NCBI GenBank assembly: GCA_013285825.1 | Contig: JABDGV010000003.1 | Span: forward strand, 1 to 64,000 | Direction: 5' to 3' | DNA length: 64,000 nt | DNA from: Bacteroidota bacterium | GTDB lineage: Bacteria > Chlamydiota > Chlamydiia > Chlamydiales > FEN-1388 | Shown here: positions 1-9,809 of the stretch, piece after piece | How positions within the stretch are numbered: the stretch's first letter is position 1 | How the letters are laid out: every line of letters begins with the position of its first letter | Made by a program: the position numbers and the translations under genes | The notes under the pieces: generated by a model | What the model saw: only the letters and a program-made list of their open reading frames with translations | Told to the model about the DNA's origin: nothing | Database searches by the model: none

Positions 1-809
1 TCTGGATCGGTCTTGACATACTCCATGTTCAAGTATTCACAAAAGGGCGATCTTGACTCATCAAAGCTTTTGAAGCTATTGGGCAGCCATTTTAAAAAAA
101 TACTATCAAATGTTTTTCCGAGTTCGTTATAGGATCCTCGATGCGTAAAAATAGCATATTTTCCCCCATGCAGTACTTGTCGGCCTATTTTCCCTGTTTC
201 TTTAATTTCTTGGGTAAGCAGAATCGCCGCATCATAGCGCAATTTACTTTCACTTGTTACCTGTGGATCGTCATGGGAAATCCCAAAAAAGCGAATTTTT
301 GAATGATCCAAATGATGTTCTTTAATGAACCCTTTCATTTCTACCCAAGCCTCATCGGGAGAACGAGTATAATTGCCATACTTTCTAATGAATAACAGGT
401 TTAGATCAGGAAGATCACTCTCAATTTTATCAGGCTCTATCATAGCCAGCTCCTTTATCATAGTGTTAACAACAGTGTATAAAGCTCGATACTGTTTAGG
501 CGACGAACCCATAAACTGCTTAAAAGCCTTTGTAAATGCTGAGGGAGTGTCGTAGCTACTATCTAAAGCAATTTCAGTGATAGCCTGATCTGTGTATCGC
601 AGCTTCGAAGCTGCACGCTGCATCCTTAGTCTTTTGACATACTGATGAACGGTTTCTCCGACTACTACTTGAAAAACACGATGAAAATGAAACGGGGAAT
701 AGCAGCAAAGTTTTGCAAGCCCTTCCATACCCAGATCTTCATCGATGTTATTCTCGATGAAGATCAGTACTTTCACTATGCGTTTGACGTATTCTTCTGC
801 TTGTTCCAT
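1..809 (-). CDS. AraC-family transcriptional regulator with GyrI-like effector domain (3' end cut by window)
   Basis: The minus frame is open from an ATG at 809 to the window edge, giving about 269 residues without a stop. The N-terminal 100 residues read as an AraC/XylS double helix-turn-helix: an FHFHRVF segment in the first helix pair, then YDTPSAFTKAFKQFMGSSP, the typical second helix-turn-helix followed by the G-xSP-xxYR signature. From about residue 120 a GyrI/Rob-type ligand-binding domain follows (LLFIRKYGNY, then YAIFTHRGSY and FCEYLNMEYV). In this arrangement the C-terminal domain binds small amphipathic compounds and the N-terminal one binds DNA, as in Rob and SoxS relatives. An in-frame stop lies just upstream, so 809 is the only ATG. 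Such one-component regulators are scarce in host-bound chlamydiae. Family call firm; ligand and targets unknown. Confidence 0.88.
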   Translation of the reverse strand, partial: MEQAEEYVKRIVKVLIFIENNIDEDLGMEGLAKLCCYSPFHFHRVFQVVVGETVHQYVKRLRMQRAASKLRYTDQAITEIALDSSYDTPSAFTKAFKQFMGSSPKQYRALYTVVNTMIKELAMIEPDKIESDLPDLNLLFIRKYGNYTRSPDEAWVEMKGFIKEHHLDHSKIRFFGISHDDPQVTSESKLRYDAAILLTQEIKETGKIGRQVLHGGKYAIFTHRGSYNELGKTFDSIFLKWLPNSFKSFDESRSPFCEYLNMEYVKTDP

Positions 810-892
810 ATCAACATTTACTTATGATCATAAAGTTATCCTAAAGTAGAAAATGCGACTTTTCCAATTTTGCGATCTTTAACTCAACATAC

Positions 893-930
893 CAACCAGC
901 GTTTGGCGAATAAAACCAAAACGTTGGTTG
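893..930. repeat. Imperfect inverted repeat in the divergent intergenic region
   Basis: Two arms (893-906 and 916-930), both built on CCAAC...GTTTTGG, face each other across a short AT-rich loop. The pair lies between the start of the AraC-type gene (809) and the plus-strand gene at 1073. It could be an operator for the regulator or a transcribed hairpin. The rest of 810-1072 is AT-rich and holds no other recognisable element. Confidence 0.4.
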
Positions 931-1072
931 ATAGAAATTAAATCAGCTATTTTTTCTTTTGGAAAATGCCAACTTGTACATTTATCCGTAAAAAAATTGT
1001 TTCTCAATTATTCAAAACTAAAGTAGTTTTTTATTTTTATTTATTGTACACTGTTTAAAAAAGAATTTTATA

Positions 1073-1804
1073 ATGACTTCACTTACTTTCGTAGATAAAA
1101 TAATCACCACACAAGATGAAATAGAAGATAAATTCATAATTCAAAAAGAGACGAAAACACCCTTTTCTTGTGTCGTATTAAAAGACTCCGATATCAAAAT
1201 TGCAAAAGCCATTAAGAAAACCCTGAAAGACTGGAAAGATATTGCCAATGACCGCCTTGGCAGCTCTAGAGAACTTTATTCTACTGACGATCCATCGAAA
1301 GTAACTGAAGATAGAAAAACGGTTGATCAATACAAAGAGCTCTTAACTAATGTCTCTATGTACCTCGACTCATTTATCAATCAAAAACAGGAATCTACAG
1401 CAAGAAAGATACTCTTTTTAACAAAAGATACCCATATTCAAGCCATTGGGTGCGTCTCTTTGAAAGAACATCTCTATGTTAACATTCTTATTTCTGCCCC
1501 TACGAATATTCGAATGTATGGCAAAATTCAAGAGCAGCATAAACACGTATACGGCAAAGGAGCTGGGACTGCTCTCATGTATTCCATCTATAAACTGACC
1601 CAAAAGCTAGAAATTCCAAAAATAAAACTGACACCTTTGGAAGGCTCCCACTCTTTCTATAAAGATCAAATTGGCATGAAAGAAGTTCAGCCTACAGAAG
1701 GATCTAAAGATAAGACAAGCCATTTTGAACTTTCTGTTTCATCCAAAGTCCCAGAACAACTTTTGAAAAAATCCTATGGACTAGTACAAGATATAGATTG
1801 GTAA
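1073..1804 (+). CDS. GNAT-fold acetyltransferase-like protein
   Basis: This 243-residue soluble protein has no signal peptide. Residues about 163-172 read YGKGAGTALM, matching the acetyl-CoA-binding motif A (Q/R-x-x-G-x-G/A) of GNAT enzymes. A strand-helix tail follows, ending in SFYKDQIGMKEV, the usual FY...GF/M ending of that fold. The N-terminal 100 residues are lysine-rich, mostly helical and match nothing I know. The substrate cannot be told. An orphan with an acidic N-terminal region begins 13 bases downstream on the same strand, so the two are probably co-transcribed. The fold call is inferred from two motifs only; it may be an effector-type acetyltransferase or an inactive relative. 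Confidence 0.6.
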   Translation: MTSLTFVDKIITTQDEIEDKFIIQKETKTPFSCVVLKDSDIKIAKAIKKTLKDWKDIANDRLGSSRELYSTDDPSKVTEDRKTVDQYKELLTNVSMYLDSFINQKQESTARKILFLTKDTHIQAIGCVSLKEHLYVNILISAPTNIRMYGKIQEQHKHVYGKGAGTALMYSIYKLTQKLEIPKIKLTPLEGSHSFYKDQIGMKEVQPTEGSKDKTSHFELSVSSKVPEQLLKKSYGLVQDIDW

Positions 1805-1817
1805 GGGATGTATATAT

Positions 1818-3509
<1,692 letters not shown>

Positions 3510-3548
3510 TTAGGGCGCTGTGCGCTAGAAACTCATTTGAGAAGCTCA

Positions 3549-3607
3549 GAGTCTATTGCAAAACTTGCTTTGATTGGAAAAATCGAAGCAAGTTTTGCAA
3601 TAGACTC
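3549..3607. repeat. Long near-perfect hairpin between rpmA and obg
   Basis: Two 22-base arms (3549-3570 and 3586-3607) are exact reverse complements. The pairing continues inward through GATT/AATC, leaving a loop of about five bases. It sits just after the rpmA stop in transcription order and has no following T-tract, so it is not a standard terminator. It could be an mRNA-processing or stabilising hairpin, or a short mobile palindrome. Confidence 0.85.
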
Positions 3608-3612
3608 CTCAA

Positions 3613-3867
3613 TTAAGCTTCTAGTGGGGAAACGTTAACAAGTGTATTTTTCGTTTGTCGAAAGGCTACGAAGCCATCAACAAGCGAAAAAAGCGTATCG
3701 TCGGTACCTCGGCCAACATTTGTACCAGGATGCCACTTCGTGCCACGCTGACGAACAAGAATACTTCCTGCCGTTACAAACTCGCCTTGACCAACTTTAA
3801 TCCCGAGTCGCTGTGCATGCGAGTCTCGGCCGTTTCTTGTAGAACCCTGACCTTTCTTATGTGCCAT
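3613..3867 (-). CDS. rpmA: 50S ribosomal protein L27
   Basis: L27 reaches with its N-terminus toward the peptidyl-transferase centre of the ribosome. The 84 residues start [16 protein letters not shown] and contain the hallmark [24 protein letters not shown], close to the family's usual length. There is no cleavable N-terminal extension of the Firmicutes type. It lies 22 bases downstream of rplU and upstream of obg on the same strand, the near-universal bacterial arrangement. Confidence 0.98.
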   Translation of the reverse strand: MAHKKGQGSTRNGRDSHAQRLGIKVGQGEFVTAGSILVRQRGTKWHPGTNVGRGTDDTLFSLVDGFVAFRQTKNTLVNVSPLEA

Positions 3868-3889
3868 GGCAAGAACCTCCTCTCACAGC

Positions 3890-4210
3890 TTAGCAAACTA
3901 TTTCATCGATCATCAGTTGGTGATACCCCTGACGATGACCAAACTTACGATAGTTGTTTTTACGACGCTTATACTTCACGCCAACAACTTTAGGACCTTT
4001 TACCTCTCCGAGGACGCTTGCTTTCACAACACATCCTGCAACAGAGGGACGGCCAACTTTAACAGCTCCAGCAGATGAAACTAAAAGAACATCTGTAAGC
4101 TCAATTTTACTTCCTGCCTCTGTATCGAGATACTCGACTTCGATGACATCGCCCTTTTCAACACGGTACTGTTTGCTACCAGTCTGAACAATCGCGTATT
4201 GTTTTTCCAT
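3890..4210 (-). CDS. rplU: 50S ribosomal protein L21
   Basis: L21 binds 23S rRNA in the large subunit. The 106-residue protein starts YAIVQTGSKQYRVEKGDVIEVE, the family signature, and ends with the basic GVKYKRRKNNYRKFGHRQGYH segment that contacts rRNA. Length is normal. It is the first gene of the rplU-rpmA-obg operon, and a tRNA-Phe gene with its own terminator lies directly upstream. Confidence 0.98.
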   Translation of the reverse strand: MEKQYAIVQTGSKQYRVEKGDVIEVEYLDTEAGSKIELTDVLLVSSAGAVKVGRPSVAGCVVKASVLGEVKGPKVVGVKYKRRKNNYRKFGHRQGYHQLMIDEIVC

Positions 4211-4261
4211 AATCTAACCTATAAACTCAGCGGAGTGAGTATACTTAATAAACTCTATTTC

Positions 4262-4299
4262 CAAAAAGAAGAAAATATCTCGACATTGCAAAGTCGAGA
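4262..4299 (-). terminator. Rho-independent terminator after tRNA-Phe
   Basis: Read on the minus strand, a 7-bp stem (TCTCGAC/GTCGAGA, 4278-4284 with 4293-4299) starts three bases after the tRNA 3' end and is followed by TATTTTCTTCTTTTT. This fits an intrinsic terminator that separates the tRNA from the rplU operon. Confidence 0.8.
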
Positions 4300-4301
4300 A
4301 A

Positions 4302-4374
<73 letters not shown>

Positions 4375-4444
4375 ATACTATTAAAATTCGGACCTGAAGT
4401 GTACGAAACCAACCTATTCCTGACAATCACGATTTTATGATTTG

Positions 4445-6217
4445 TTATTTCCCACTCGCATAATCCTTCAAAATTTCAAGCGCCTCTTGCAACTGGAGGG
4501 TATTAATCTCTTGTTGTGTTGCAAGATCTGGAACGGCACTTTTTTCATTCTGGATAAGCGATACATACTTCGTATTTTTAGAAAGCCGCTTAAGGCTTAG
4601 CTTTTGAAGCGCCACAATTTTCTCTGTTGGTTGATGGGCTGGCTTAAAGTTTGAGGGAATTGAATCCCCCTTCAATGCCCCTTTCAAATACTGTTCGCCA
4701 ATTTGCCGGTAGGTCAAAGACCCAGGAACTACAATATCGGCTGTAACCCCTTGAAGCTGTGTTGACATACCTGAGGGTGAATAATATCTTCCCACAGTTA
4801 CCTTAAAACTGGGCTCTCCATTACGATCCTCTTTCCCATCTTGAGTTGCTGTCTCATATTGGACGGACCCTTTGCCATAGGTATGTTCATCTCCTACAAT
4901 GAGGGCAACGCCATATTCTTTGAGCGCTTCAGCAACGATTTCTGCGGCAGAAGCAGTAATCTTAGAGGTCAAAACAATCATCGGACCCGAATATACTTTT
5001 TCGGGATCGAGATCGCGGAAGACCTGTACGTGTCCATCAAAATATTTGGCTTGAACAACAACGCCAGAATTAATGAATAGTCCCACAACTTCTACAGCGT
5101 CTTGTAAATACCCGCCTCGATTAGCTCGAAGATCAAGCAAAACGCCATAGACTTTCTTCTGTTTCATAATATTTTGAAGGCCATTCTTAATATCTGCGGC
5201 ACATGAAACTGTGCTTCCACCTCCATAAAACGAGGGAAGAAAAATGGAAACTAATACACCATCTTTAAATGGATAGGTCTTCATCTGAGTACGGCCTGAC
5301 ATAATTTCAAACCGAGAGCTCTTCAATGAAACGTTCAGCTCATTCAAGCCCCTTTTAAGAGTGAGAGCTACATATTTATCAGGGGGACAGTCAAGCATGC
5401 TTTGGACCTTGTCATAGGTCATTTTTTTAATCGGCTGTCCATTGATCGCAATCAACTGATCGGATGGTTTTATCCGTTTTGACTGATCGGCAGGCGATCC
5501 TTCGATGATCGATTCAATAATAAAATCATCGCCCTCTGATCGAACCACAACACCCAACCCTTGAGCTTCTTTATCTAGATTAAGTCTCAACGCTTCAGCT
5601 TCTTGAGGCGTAAAGACAGTGGTGTGGGCATCTAAAGCGGAAGAAAAACTCTTTAAAAAAATCTCTGTAAACTGCGCTTCTCGCTTTTGAATATCCTTAT
5701 AATCAGCAAGCGCAAACTCTTTTTCTCGCTGTTCATCTTCACGAAGAACATCTGGTTGTGAGAAGGATTCCCTTTGCCGCGCTTGGAGTTCTGGAATCGT
5801 TTTTGCAAACGAGTCATACAGTTCAACTTTTCCATCTGTAAGCTTCTGACGCCGAAACGCTCTTGCCCGATCAATTGCTTTCTGCACGCAGGTCATCAGC
5901 TCTAAAAAGAAGTCAAACCGACCCTGGAAGTATTGGTGATATGCTTTTTCTCCAAACTGTCTATTTGTAAAGGAGTCAACCTCCGACTGCAGGAAATAAA
6001 CTTTGGCTGGGTCCATCTTATCAATACAGTTCTGACATGTCTGCTGCAGGAGTTGAGGAGTGACATTTTTCTTCTCTAAGTGCCCTGCCAAAAGTTCATG
6101 AACTGTTGTCCGTATGTCATCAACTCCAAATCGATTCGGCGATGAATCTTGTTCAGAGACTGGAAGAGTAAGGGAAGTTGTTAAAATGAAAAATGAGAGA
6201 AAGAAGCTTGAAGCCAT
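4445..6217 (-). CDS. prc: Tail-specific (C-terminal processing) protease, S41 family
   Basis: This 590-residue envelope protease corresponds to the chlamydial Tsp group. It begins with a hydrophobic signal segment (SSFFLSFFILTTSL), so it should act in the periplasm or be exported. A PDZ domain around residues 210-290 carries GSPADQSKRIKPSDQLIAING. The S41 core has LLDLRANRGGYLQDAVEVVG, the nucleophile serine in TSKITASAAEIVAEAL, and the general-base lysine in HTYGKGSVQ, so both catalytic residues are present. Tsp enzymes trim proteins from the C-terminus, and chlamydial Tsp has been reported to cleave host proteins. A second S41 protease of similar layout lies at the right end of the window. 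Confidence 0.93.
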   Translation of the reverse strand: MASSFFLSFFILTTSLTLPVSEQDSSPNRFGVDDIRTTVHELLAGHLEKKNVTPQLLQQTCQNCIDKMDPAKVYFLQSEVDSFTNRQFGEKAYHQYFQGRFDFFLELMTCVQKAIDRARAFRRQKLTDGKVELYDSFAKTIPELQARQRESFSQPDVLREDEQREKEFALADYKDIQKREAQFTEIFLKSFSSALDAHTTVFTPQEAEALRLNLDKEAQGLGVVVRSEGDDFIIESIIEGSPADQSKRIKPSDQLIAINGQPIKKMTYDKVQSMLDCPPDKYVALTLKRGLNELNVSLKSSRFEIMSGRTQMKTYPFKDGVLVSIFLPSFYGGGSTVSCAADIKNGLQNIMKQKKVYGVLLDLRANRGGYLQDAVEVVGLFINSGVVVQAKYFDGHVQVFRDLDPEKVYSGPMIVLTSKITASAAEIVAEALKEYGVALIVGDEHTYGKGSVQYETATQDGKEDRNGEPSFKVTVGRYYSPSGMSTQLQGVTADIVVPGSLTYRQIGEQYLKGALKGDSIPSNFKPAHQPTEKIVALQKLSLKRLSKNTKYVSLIQNEKSAVPDLATQQEINTLQLQEALEILKDYASGK

Positions 6218-6258
6218 CTACTTATTCCTTTTATTATGCGATGCTATGTAGGTGTTGT

Positions 6259-6990
6259 ATGTACCCGAATCAAGATTTTCTAGGTCAAAATTTTCCAGGT
6301 CAAGATTTCCCGGGTAAAGATTTTCCCTGCACCCTTTCGGAATTTGCAGGCCCCTTTGAACTGCTACTCTCCCTGGCTGCTAAAGAGGAAATCGACACTC
6401 GAAAAATCCTTATCGCTCAAGTCATTTCTCAATTTATTGAAAAGGGCAGCCAAGGAGTTGAGGACAAAGCAACCTTTGCCCACAACGCCTCCTGGCTTCA
6501 TGTACTCAAAAGCTTAGCCCTCTCTCTTGAAAAACTTGAACTGCCCAATTTTGCACATGAAGAGCAAGATTTTGAGAGCCTATCCCATGCTTTTGATGAG
6601 CTCAGATCAGCTCAACAAATCGGCGTCCTTTTAGAACAGAAGCAAGAATCAAGGCGGGGTCAAGCATTTAGACCTATTCAACCTCTGCCAAAAGCTCAAA
6701 AAGAGACCTCTACTTTAGCCACAATAGAGGACCTTAAAGCTTGCTTTCAAAAGCTCCTTAAAAAATCAACTCCTCAAAAGCACCTGATCACTCAAGAGGA
6801 GATTTCTCTCGAAGAGGAAAAAACAGCACTCAGCGCTCTTTTAATCCTTGCTCCTCACTCATTCATCTCGCTTTTCGAATCCCTTGCGAGAAAGCATCAA
6901 ATCAGCCGTTTTTTAGCTATCCTTGAGCTTTTAAAACAGGGGCTTATCCGCATCTTTATTGAGGCAGAAGTACTCTATGTCGCAACTTGA
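6259..6990 (+). CDS. scpA: Segregation and condensation protein A (ScpA)
   Basis: ScpA is the kleisin that bridges SMC heads and recruits ScpB in the bacterial condensin complex. The N-terminal signature SEFAGPFELLLSLAAKEEID is clear, and the C-terminal winged-helix region reads FISLFESLARKHQISRFLAILELLKQGLI. I chose ATG 6259; ATGs at 6193 and 6241 are in frame, but 6193 would overlap the divergent protease start. Whichever is used, the family domain is preceded by an unusual repeated leader encoded by four 15-base units. At about 243 residues it has ordinary length. It overlaps scpB by 14 bases. Confidence 0.88.
   Translation: MYPNQDFLGQNFPGQDFPGKDFPCTLSEFAGPFELLLSLAAKEEIDTRKILIAQVISQFIEKGSQGVEDKATFAHNASWLHVLKSLALSLEKLELPNFAHEEQDFESLSHAFDELRSAQQIGVLLEQKQESRRGQAFRPIQPLPKAQKETSTLATIEDLKACFQKLLKKSTPQKHLITQEEISLEEEKTALSALLILAPHSFISLFESLARKHQISRFLAILELLKQGLIRIFIEAEVLYVAT
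6271..6330 (+). repeat. Four tandem 15-base units in the scpA 5' coding region
   Basis: Four consecutive in-frame copies encode the pentapeptide (Q/K)(D/N)FxG, varying mostly at third positions. The first and third copies differ from the others at two to five bases. The fourth ends in Cys where the others have Gly. Confidence 0.9.
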
Positions 6991-7498
6991 AGAAATAAAA
7001 TCGCAGCTTCCGCTCATCATTGAAGCGCTTCTTTTTGCAACTCCTGAACCACTTTCTCCAGAAGAGCTTCACCGTATTATTGGAACCATTTATGAAGTTC
7101 CGATCAGCTGGATATATGATGCAATTAAAGAGCTCAAAATCGCCTATCTCACTCGAGCTTTTGAAATACGAGAAGCCGCAGGAGGGCTTGTTCTTCAAAG
7201 TAAAGAATCGTATAGCCCATTTCTTGAGCAGCTCAATAGCACGCATGGCCGAGCAGAACTTTCTCCTCAAGCTCTTGAAGTACTCTCGATCATTGCCTAT
7301 CGACAGCCCATCACAAGGTCTGAAATTGATAATATTCGAGGCGTTGAGTCCTCGCATCTTGTGCAGCAGCTTATTGAGAGAAACCTCATAGAAGCTAAAG
7401 GGAGAAAAGAGAGTGCAGGACGGCCGACCCTTTTTGCCACTTCCAATAATTTCTTGAAACTGTTTGGATTACGTTCATTGGAAGAACTTTTTGCATGA
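6977..7498 (+). CDS. scpB: Segregation and condensation protein B (ScpB)
   Basis: ScpB dimers bind ScpA and complete the SMC condensin complex. Its two winged-helix domains are visible: IIEALLFATPEPLSPEELHRIIG at the start, and LSPQALEVLSIIAYRQPITRSEIDNIRGVES in the second, the most conserved part of the family. The end GRKESAGRPTLFATSNNFLKLFGL is also typical. I chose ATG 6977 (MSQLEEIKSQ), because the family domain begins directly after it; an in-frame start six codons upstream is less likely. It overlaps scpA by 14 bases and the next gene by four (ATGA), so translational coupling is likely. Confidence 0.95.
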   Translation: MSQLEEIKSQLPLIIEALLFATPEPLSPEELHRIIGTIYEVPISWIYDAIKELKIAYLTRAFEIREAAGGLVLQSKESYSPFLEQLNSTHGRAELSPQALEVLSIIAYRQPITRSEIDNIRGVESSHLVQQLIERNLIEAKGRKESAGRPTLFATSNNFLKLFGLRSLEELFA

Positions 7499-8523
7499 CA
7501 TCAATAACGCCAAAAGCAAGTTTTGATACGATTTGCGATCTTGCAAAGAGTTGCGAGGTACAAACAAAGAACTTTGCCAAAACGGACAAATTACGGGCAG
7601 TCTTTCTCTATGATGCCAACGGTAAGCTCTCAGTCCAAGTAGCCAAAAAATATAGCTTTAAGGATGTGAAGCTCTGGTTTACTGAAAGATGGGTCGATGT
7701 TACCTCTTTTTGCGATAAAATTATCCACGCTTTCAATAAAAAGCACTCAATCACCCCGACATGCAAGCAAACAAGAGAGGATGCAGATGCTCTTTTCTCG
7801 TCTCTTGCAAATGCAAAACATGAAGATACTCGAAATAAAACAGTAACTGCCTATGAGAGCATCAAACTATTAAGCAGTGTAGCTCATTTTAAGGATGACA
7901 ATGAGGTCCAAAAAGTCCTAGCTAAACTGCTCTTTATTCGACAAGATGAGCTCAATGCTAACAATTTTGTCACTAAATCGGTCGATACGATTTGGCAATC
8001 TTTCTTAGATACAGCTTCACAAAACCAGCCAACTGACCTTGTAAATCTCATTACTTTATTCAGTCGATTCAGCCCAGGCAAATTCAACGAAGTTGAAAAT
8101 GATGTAAATAGACATGTCGTAGACGCTGGACTCAAACAAGAAACCTGTACCAATGTCCGAGAAACTGTGGAAGATCTCTTCCTTAGTCATATTAAAAATC
8201 TTGCTCCAATGACTCCTGAATTATTCCAAAAATCAACCGACGAGCTGGTGCATGTAATAGGCGGCCAATGGCCAAATTTGACCCCAGAAGCCAAAGAGTT
8301 TAGCCCTCAAATTTTTAAAGAGATGATTTCCCTTGGAACTCGAATGCAATCCAACTCAAAAAATCCAAAATCATGGGAAAAGCCGCTCCAAAATCTCAAT
8401 CTTCTACTTGAAGGCATAGAGGATAAACTCAAACAGGAAGCAACAGACAAGACAACATATAAGGGAGTTGCTAAAAACATCCTTCAATCCAAAATCGTCA
8501 AGTATATCTTTCCGTGGTTTTAA
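7495..8523 (+). CDS. Hypothetical protein, co-transcribed with scpAB
   Basis: I do not recognise this 342-residue protein. It is soluble, mainly helical by composition, with no signal peptide and no clear motif. Its ATG overlaps the scpB stop (ATGA), so it is translated with the condensin genes. The position may hint at a chromosome-related job, but nothing in the sequence itself supports one. It is followed by a large GC-rich inverted repeat that may end the transcript. Confidence 0.75.
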   Translation: MTSITPKASFDTICDLAKSCEVQTKNFAKTDKLRAVFLYDANGKLSVQVAKKYSFKDVKLWFTERWVDVTSFCDKIIHAFNKKHSITPTCKQTREDADALFSSLANAKHEDTRNKTVTAYESIKLLSSVAHFKDDNEVQKVLAKLLFIRQDELNANNFVTKSVDTIWQSFLDTASQNQPTDLVNLITLFSRFSPGKFNEVENDVNRHVVDAGLKQETCTNVRETVEDLFLSHIKNLAPMTPELFQKSTDELVHVIGGQWPNLTPEAKEFSPQIFKEMISLGTRMQSNSKNPKSWEKPLQNLNLLLEGIEDKLKQEATDKTTYKGVAKNILQSKIVKYIFPWF

Positions 8524-8528
8524 CCCAT

Positions 8529-8652
8529 ATCGTGCCCGTGCCCTTTGCTAAGCCCGTGCCCGATTAAATTTAGACATTACCACTTGAACTGTTATAGATT
8601 AATTATATTGAGTTCATTCGGGCACGGGCTTAGCAAAGGGCTCGGGCACGAT
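8529..8652. repeat. 35-base inverted repeat, GC-rich arms around an AT-rich loop
   Basis: Arms 8529-8563 and 8618-8652 are reverse complements except for a two-base difference near one outer end, and enclose a 54-base AT-rich loop. The arms are much richer in GC than the surroundings and contain a repeated CGTGCCCG core. The element starts six bases after the upstream stop. It could act as a terminator, but its size and symmetry also suit a miniature palindromic element. The remaining 110 bases before rpsL contain a TATACT box (8711-8716) with no convincing -35 partner. Confidence 0.9.
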
Positions 8653-8762
8653 TACTTTAAAATTACGCTCTTAATTAATTCTCTCGACTTAAGATAGGCA
8701 AAGTTGCTAGTATACTTACTTGCTTGCAGAAAATTGCAATGCAGTATGGAGAAGAATATTGA

Positions 8763-9134
8763 ATGCCGACAATTAACCAACTTGTTCGCAAACCACGAAG
8801 GCCGAAGCAGTACAAGAGCAAATCTCCTGCACTTCATTCATGCCCTCAGAAGCGTGGGGTCTGTGTCCAGGTAAAGACCAAGACTCCTAAGAAACCGAAC
8901 TCTGCACTTCGAAAAGTAGCTTGGGTTCGACTTTCGACAGGCCAAGAAGTTATCGCCTATATCGGCGGTGAAGGCCACAACCTCCAGGAACATAGCATCG
9001 TGCTCGTTCGTGGCGGCCGTGTAAAAGACCTTCCTGGTGTGCGATACCACATCGTGCGCGGAGTATTAGACTGTGCGCCGGTAAAAGAGAGAAGACAGGG
9101 ACGATCCAAATACGGAGCCAAAAAGCCTAAGTAA
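8763..9134 (+). CDS. rpsL: 30S ribosomal protein S12
   Basis: S12 sits at the decoding centre of the small subunit and controls accuracy. The 123-residue sequence starts [12 protein letters not shown] and holds the conserved [20 protein letters not shown] and the [12 protein letters not shown] loop. Lys is kept at the TPKKPNS site whose mutation gives streptomycin resistance. A GGAGA ribosome-binding site precedes the ATG. First gene of the rpsL-rpsG-fusA-rpsJ block. Confidence 0.98.
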   Translation: MPTINQLVRKPRRPKQYKSKSPALHSCPQKRGVCVQVKTKTPKKPNSALRKVAWVRLSTGQEVIAYIGGEGHNLQEHSIVLVRGGRVKDLPGVRYHIVRGVLDCAPVKERRQGRSKYGAKKPK

Positions 9135-9306
9135 GGTTTTTTGCCCCCGTAAGTAACGTTTTGGGAAGGTAGTATATCTACCATCCTCGCTCGAGATTTA
9201 TGCCTCTTTAGAGATAAATAGACATGCATCTCGCGCATGATAGGCTTAAAAATCTATCAGGTGAATAAACTTTTGATCGTCGAATACGAAATTTTTGAGG
9301 AATACT

Positions 9307-9780
9307 ATGTCACGAAGACGACGAGCAGTTGCGCGACAAATTGCTCCCGATCCAGTTTACGGAAGTACGCTTTTAGCTAAGTTCATCAACAAAGTGATGA
9401 TGGACGGCAAAAAGTCGACAGCCCGACGGATCATTTATAATGCTATCGAACGCTTTGCTAAGCGTGTCAAAGCTGAAAATCCATTCGAAGCGTTTCAAAT
9501 CGCTCTCGACAATGCAAAACCAACTCTCGAAGTAAAATCTAGAAGAGTCGGCGGCGCAACGTACCAAGTTCCGGTTGAAATTCCTTCCAGCCGCCAGCTT
9601 TCATTAGCTATGCGCTGGATCATCAACCACTCACGTGCAAAACCTGGCAAAGCCATGGAAGAGGCTCTTGCGTTGGAGCTAGCAGATTGCTACAACAACC
9701 AAGGGACTACAATTAAGAAAAAGGACGATACCCACCGTATGGCTGAGGCTAACAAAGCTTTTGCCCATTACCGTTGGTAA
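9307..9780 (+). CDS. rpsG: 30S ribosomal protein S7
   Basis: S7 nucleates assembly of the 30S head and binds near the E site. The 157 residues begin [11 protein letters not shown] and contain the family core [23 protein letters not shown] chose ATG 9307 because a GAGG ribosome-binding site (9297-9300) precedes it; the alternative TTG four codons upstream overlaps that site. The 172-base gap after rpsL includes a short GGTAG/CTACC hairpin but no clear promoter. Confidence 0.98.
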   Translation: MSRRRRAVARQIAPDPVYGSTLLAKFINKVMMDGKKSTARRIIYNAIERFAKRVKAENPFEAFQIALDNAKPTLEVKSRRVGGATYQVPVEIPSSRQLSLAMRWIINHSRAKPGKAMEEALALELADCYNNQGTTIKKKDDTHRMAEANKAFAHYRW

Positions 9781-9809
9781 TTTCCGAGCTTGTAAGGATT
9801 TAAGGACCT

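Noticed and set aside
373..827. Two small plus-strand open frames at the left edge
   Set aside because: Both lie antisense to the AraC/GyrI-type regulator, which reads clearly from 809 to the edge.
8529..8652. Insertion sequence ends
   Set aside because: The inverted repeat encloses only 54 bases with no transposase and no clear target duplication.
9135..9306. Riboswitch or attenuator between rpsL and rpsG
   Set aside because: Only a short GGTAG/CTACC hairpin is present; nothing matches a known leader, and 172 bases is not unusual.
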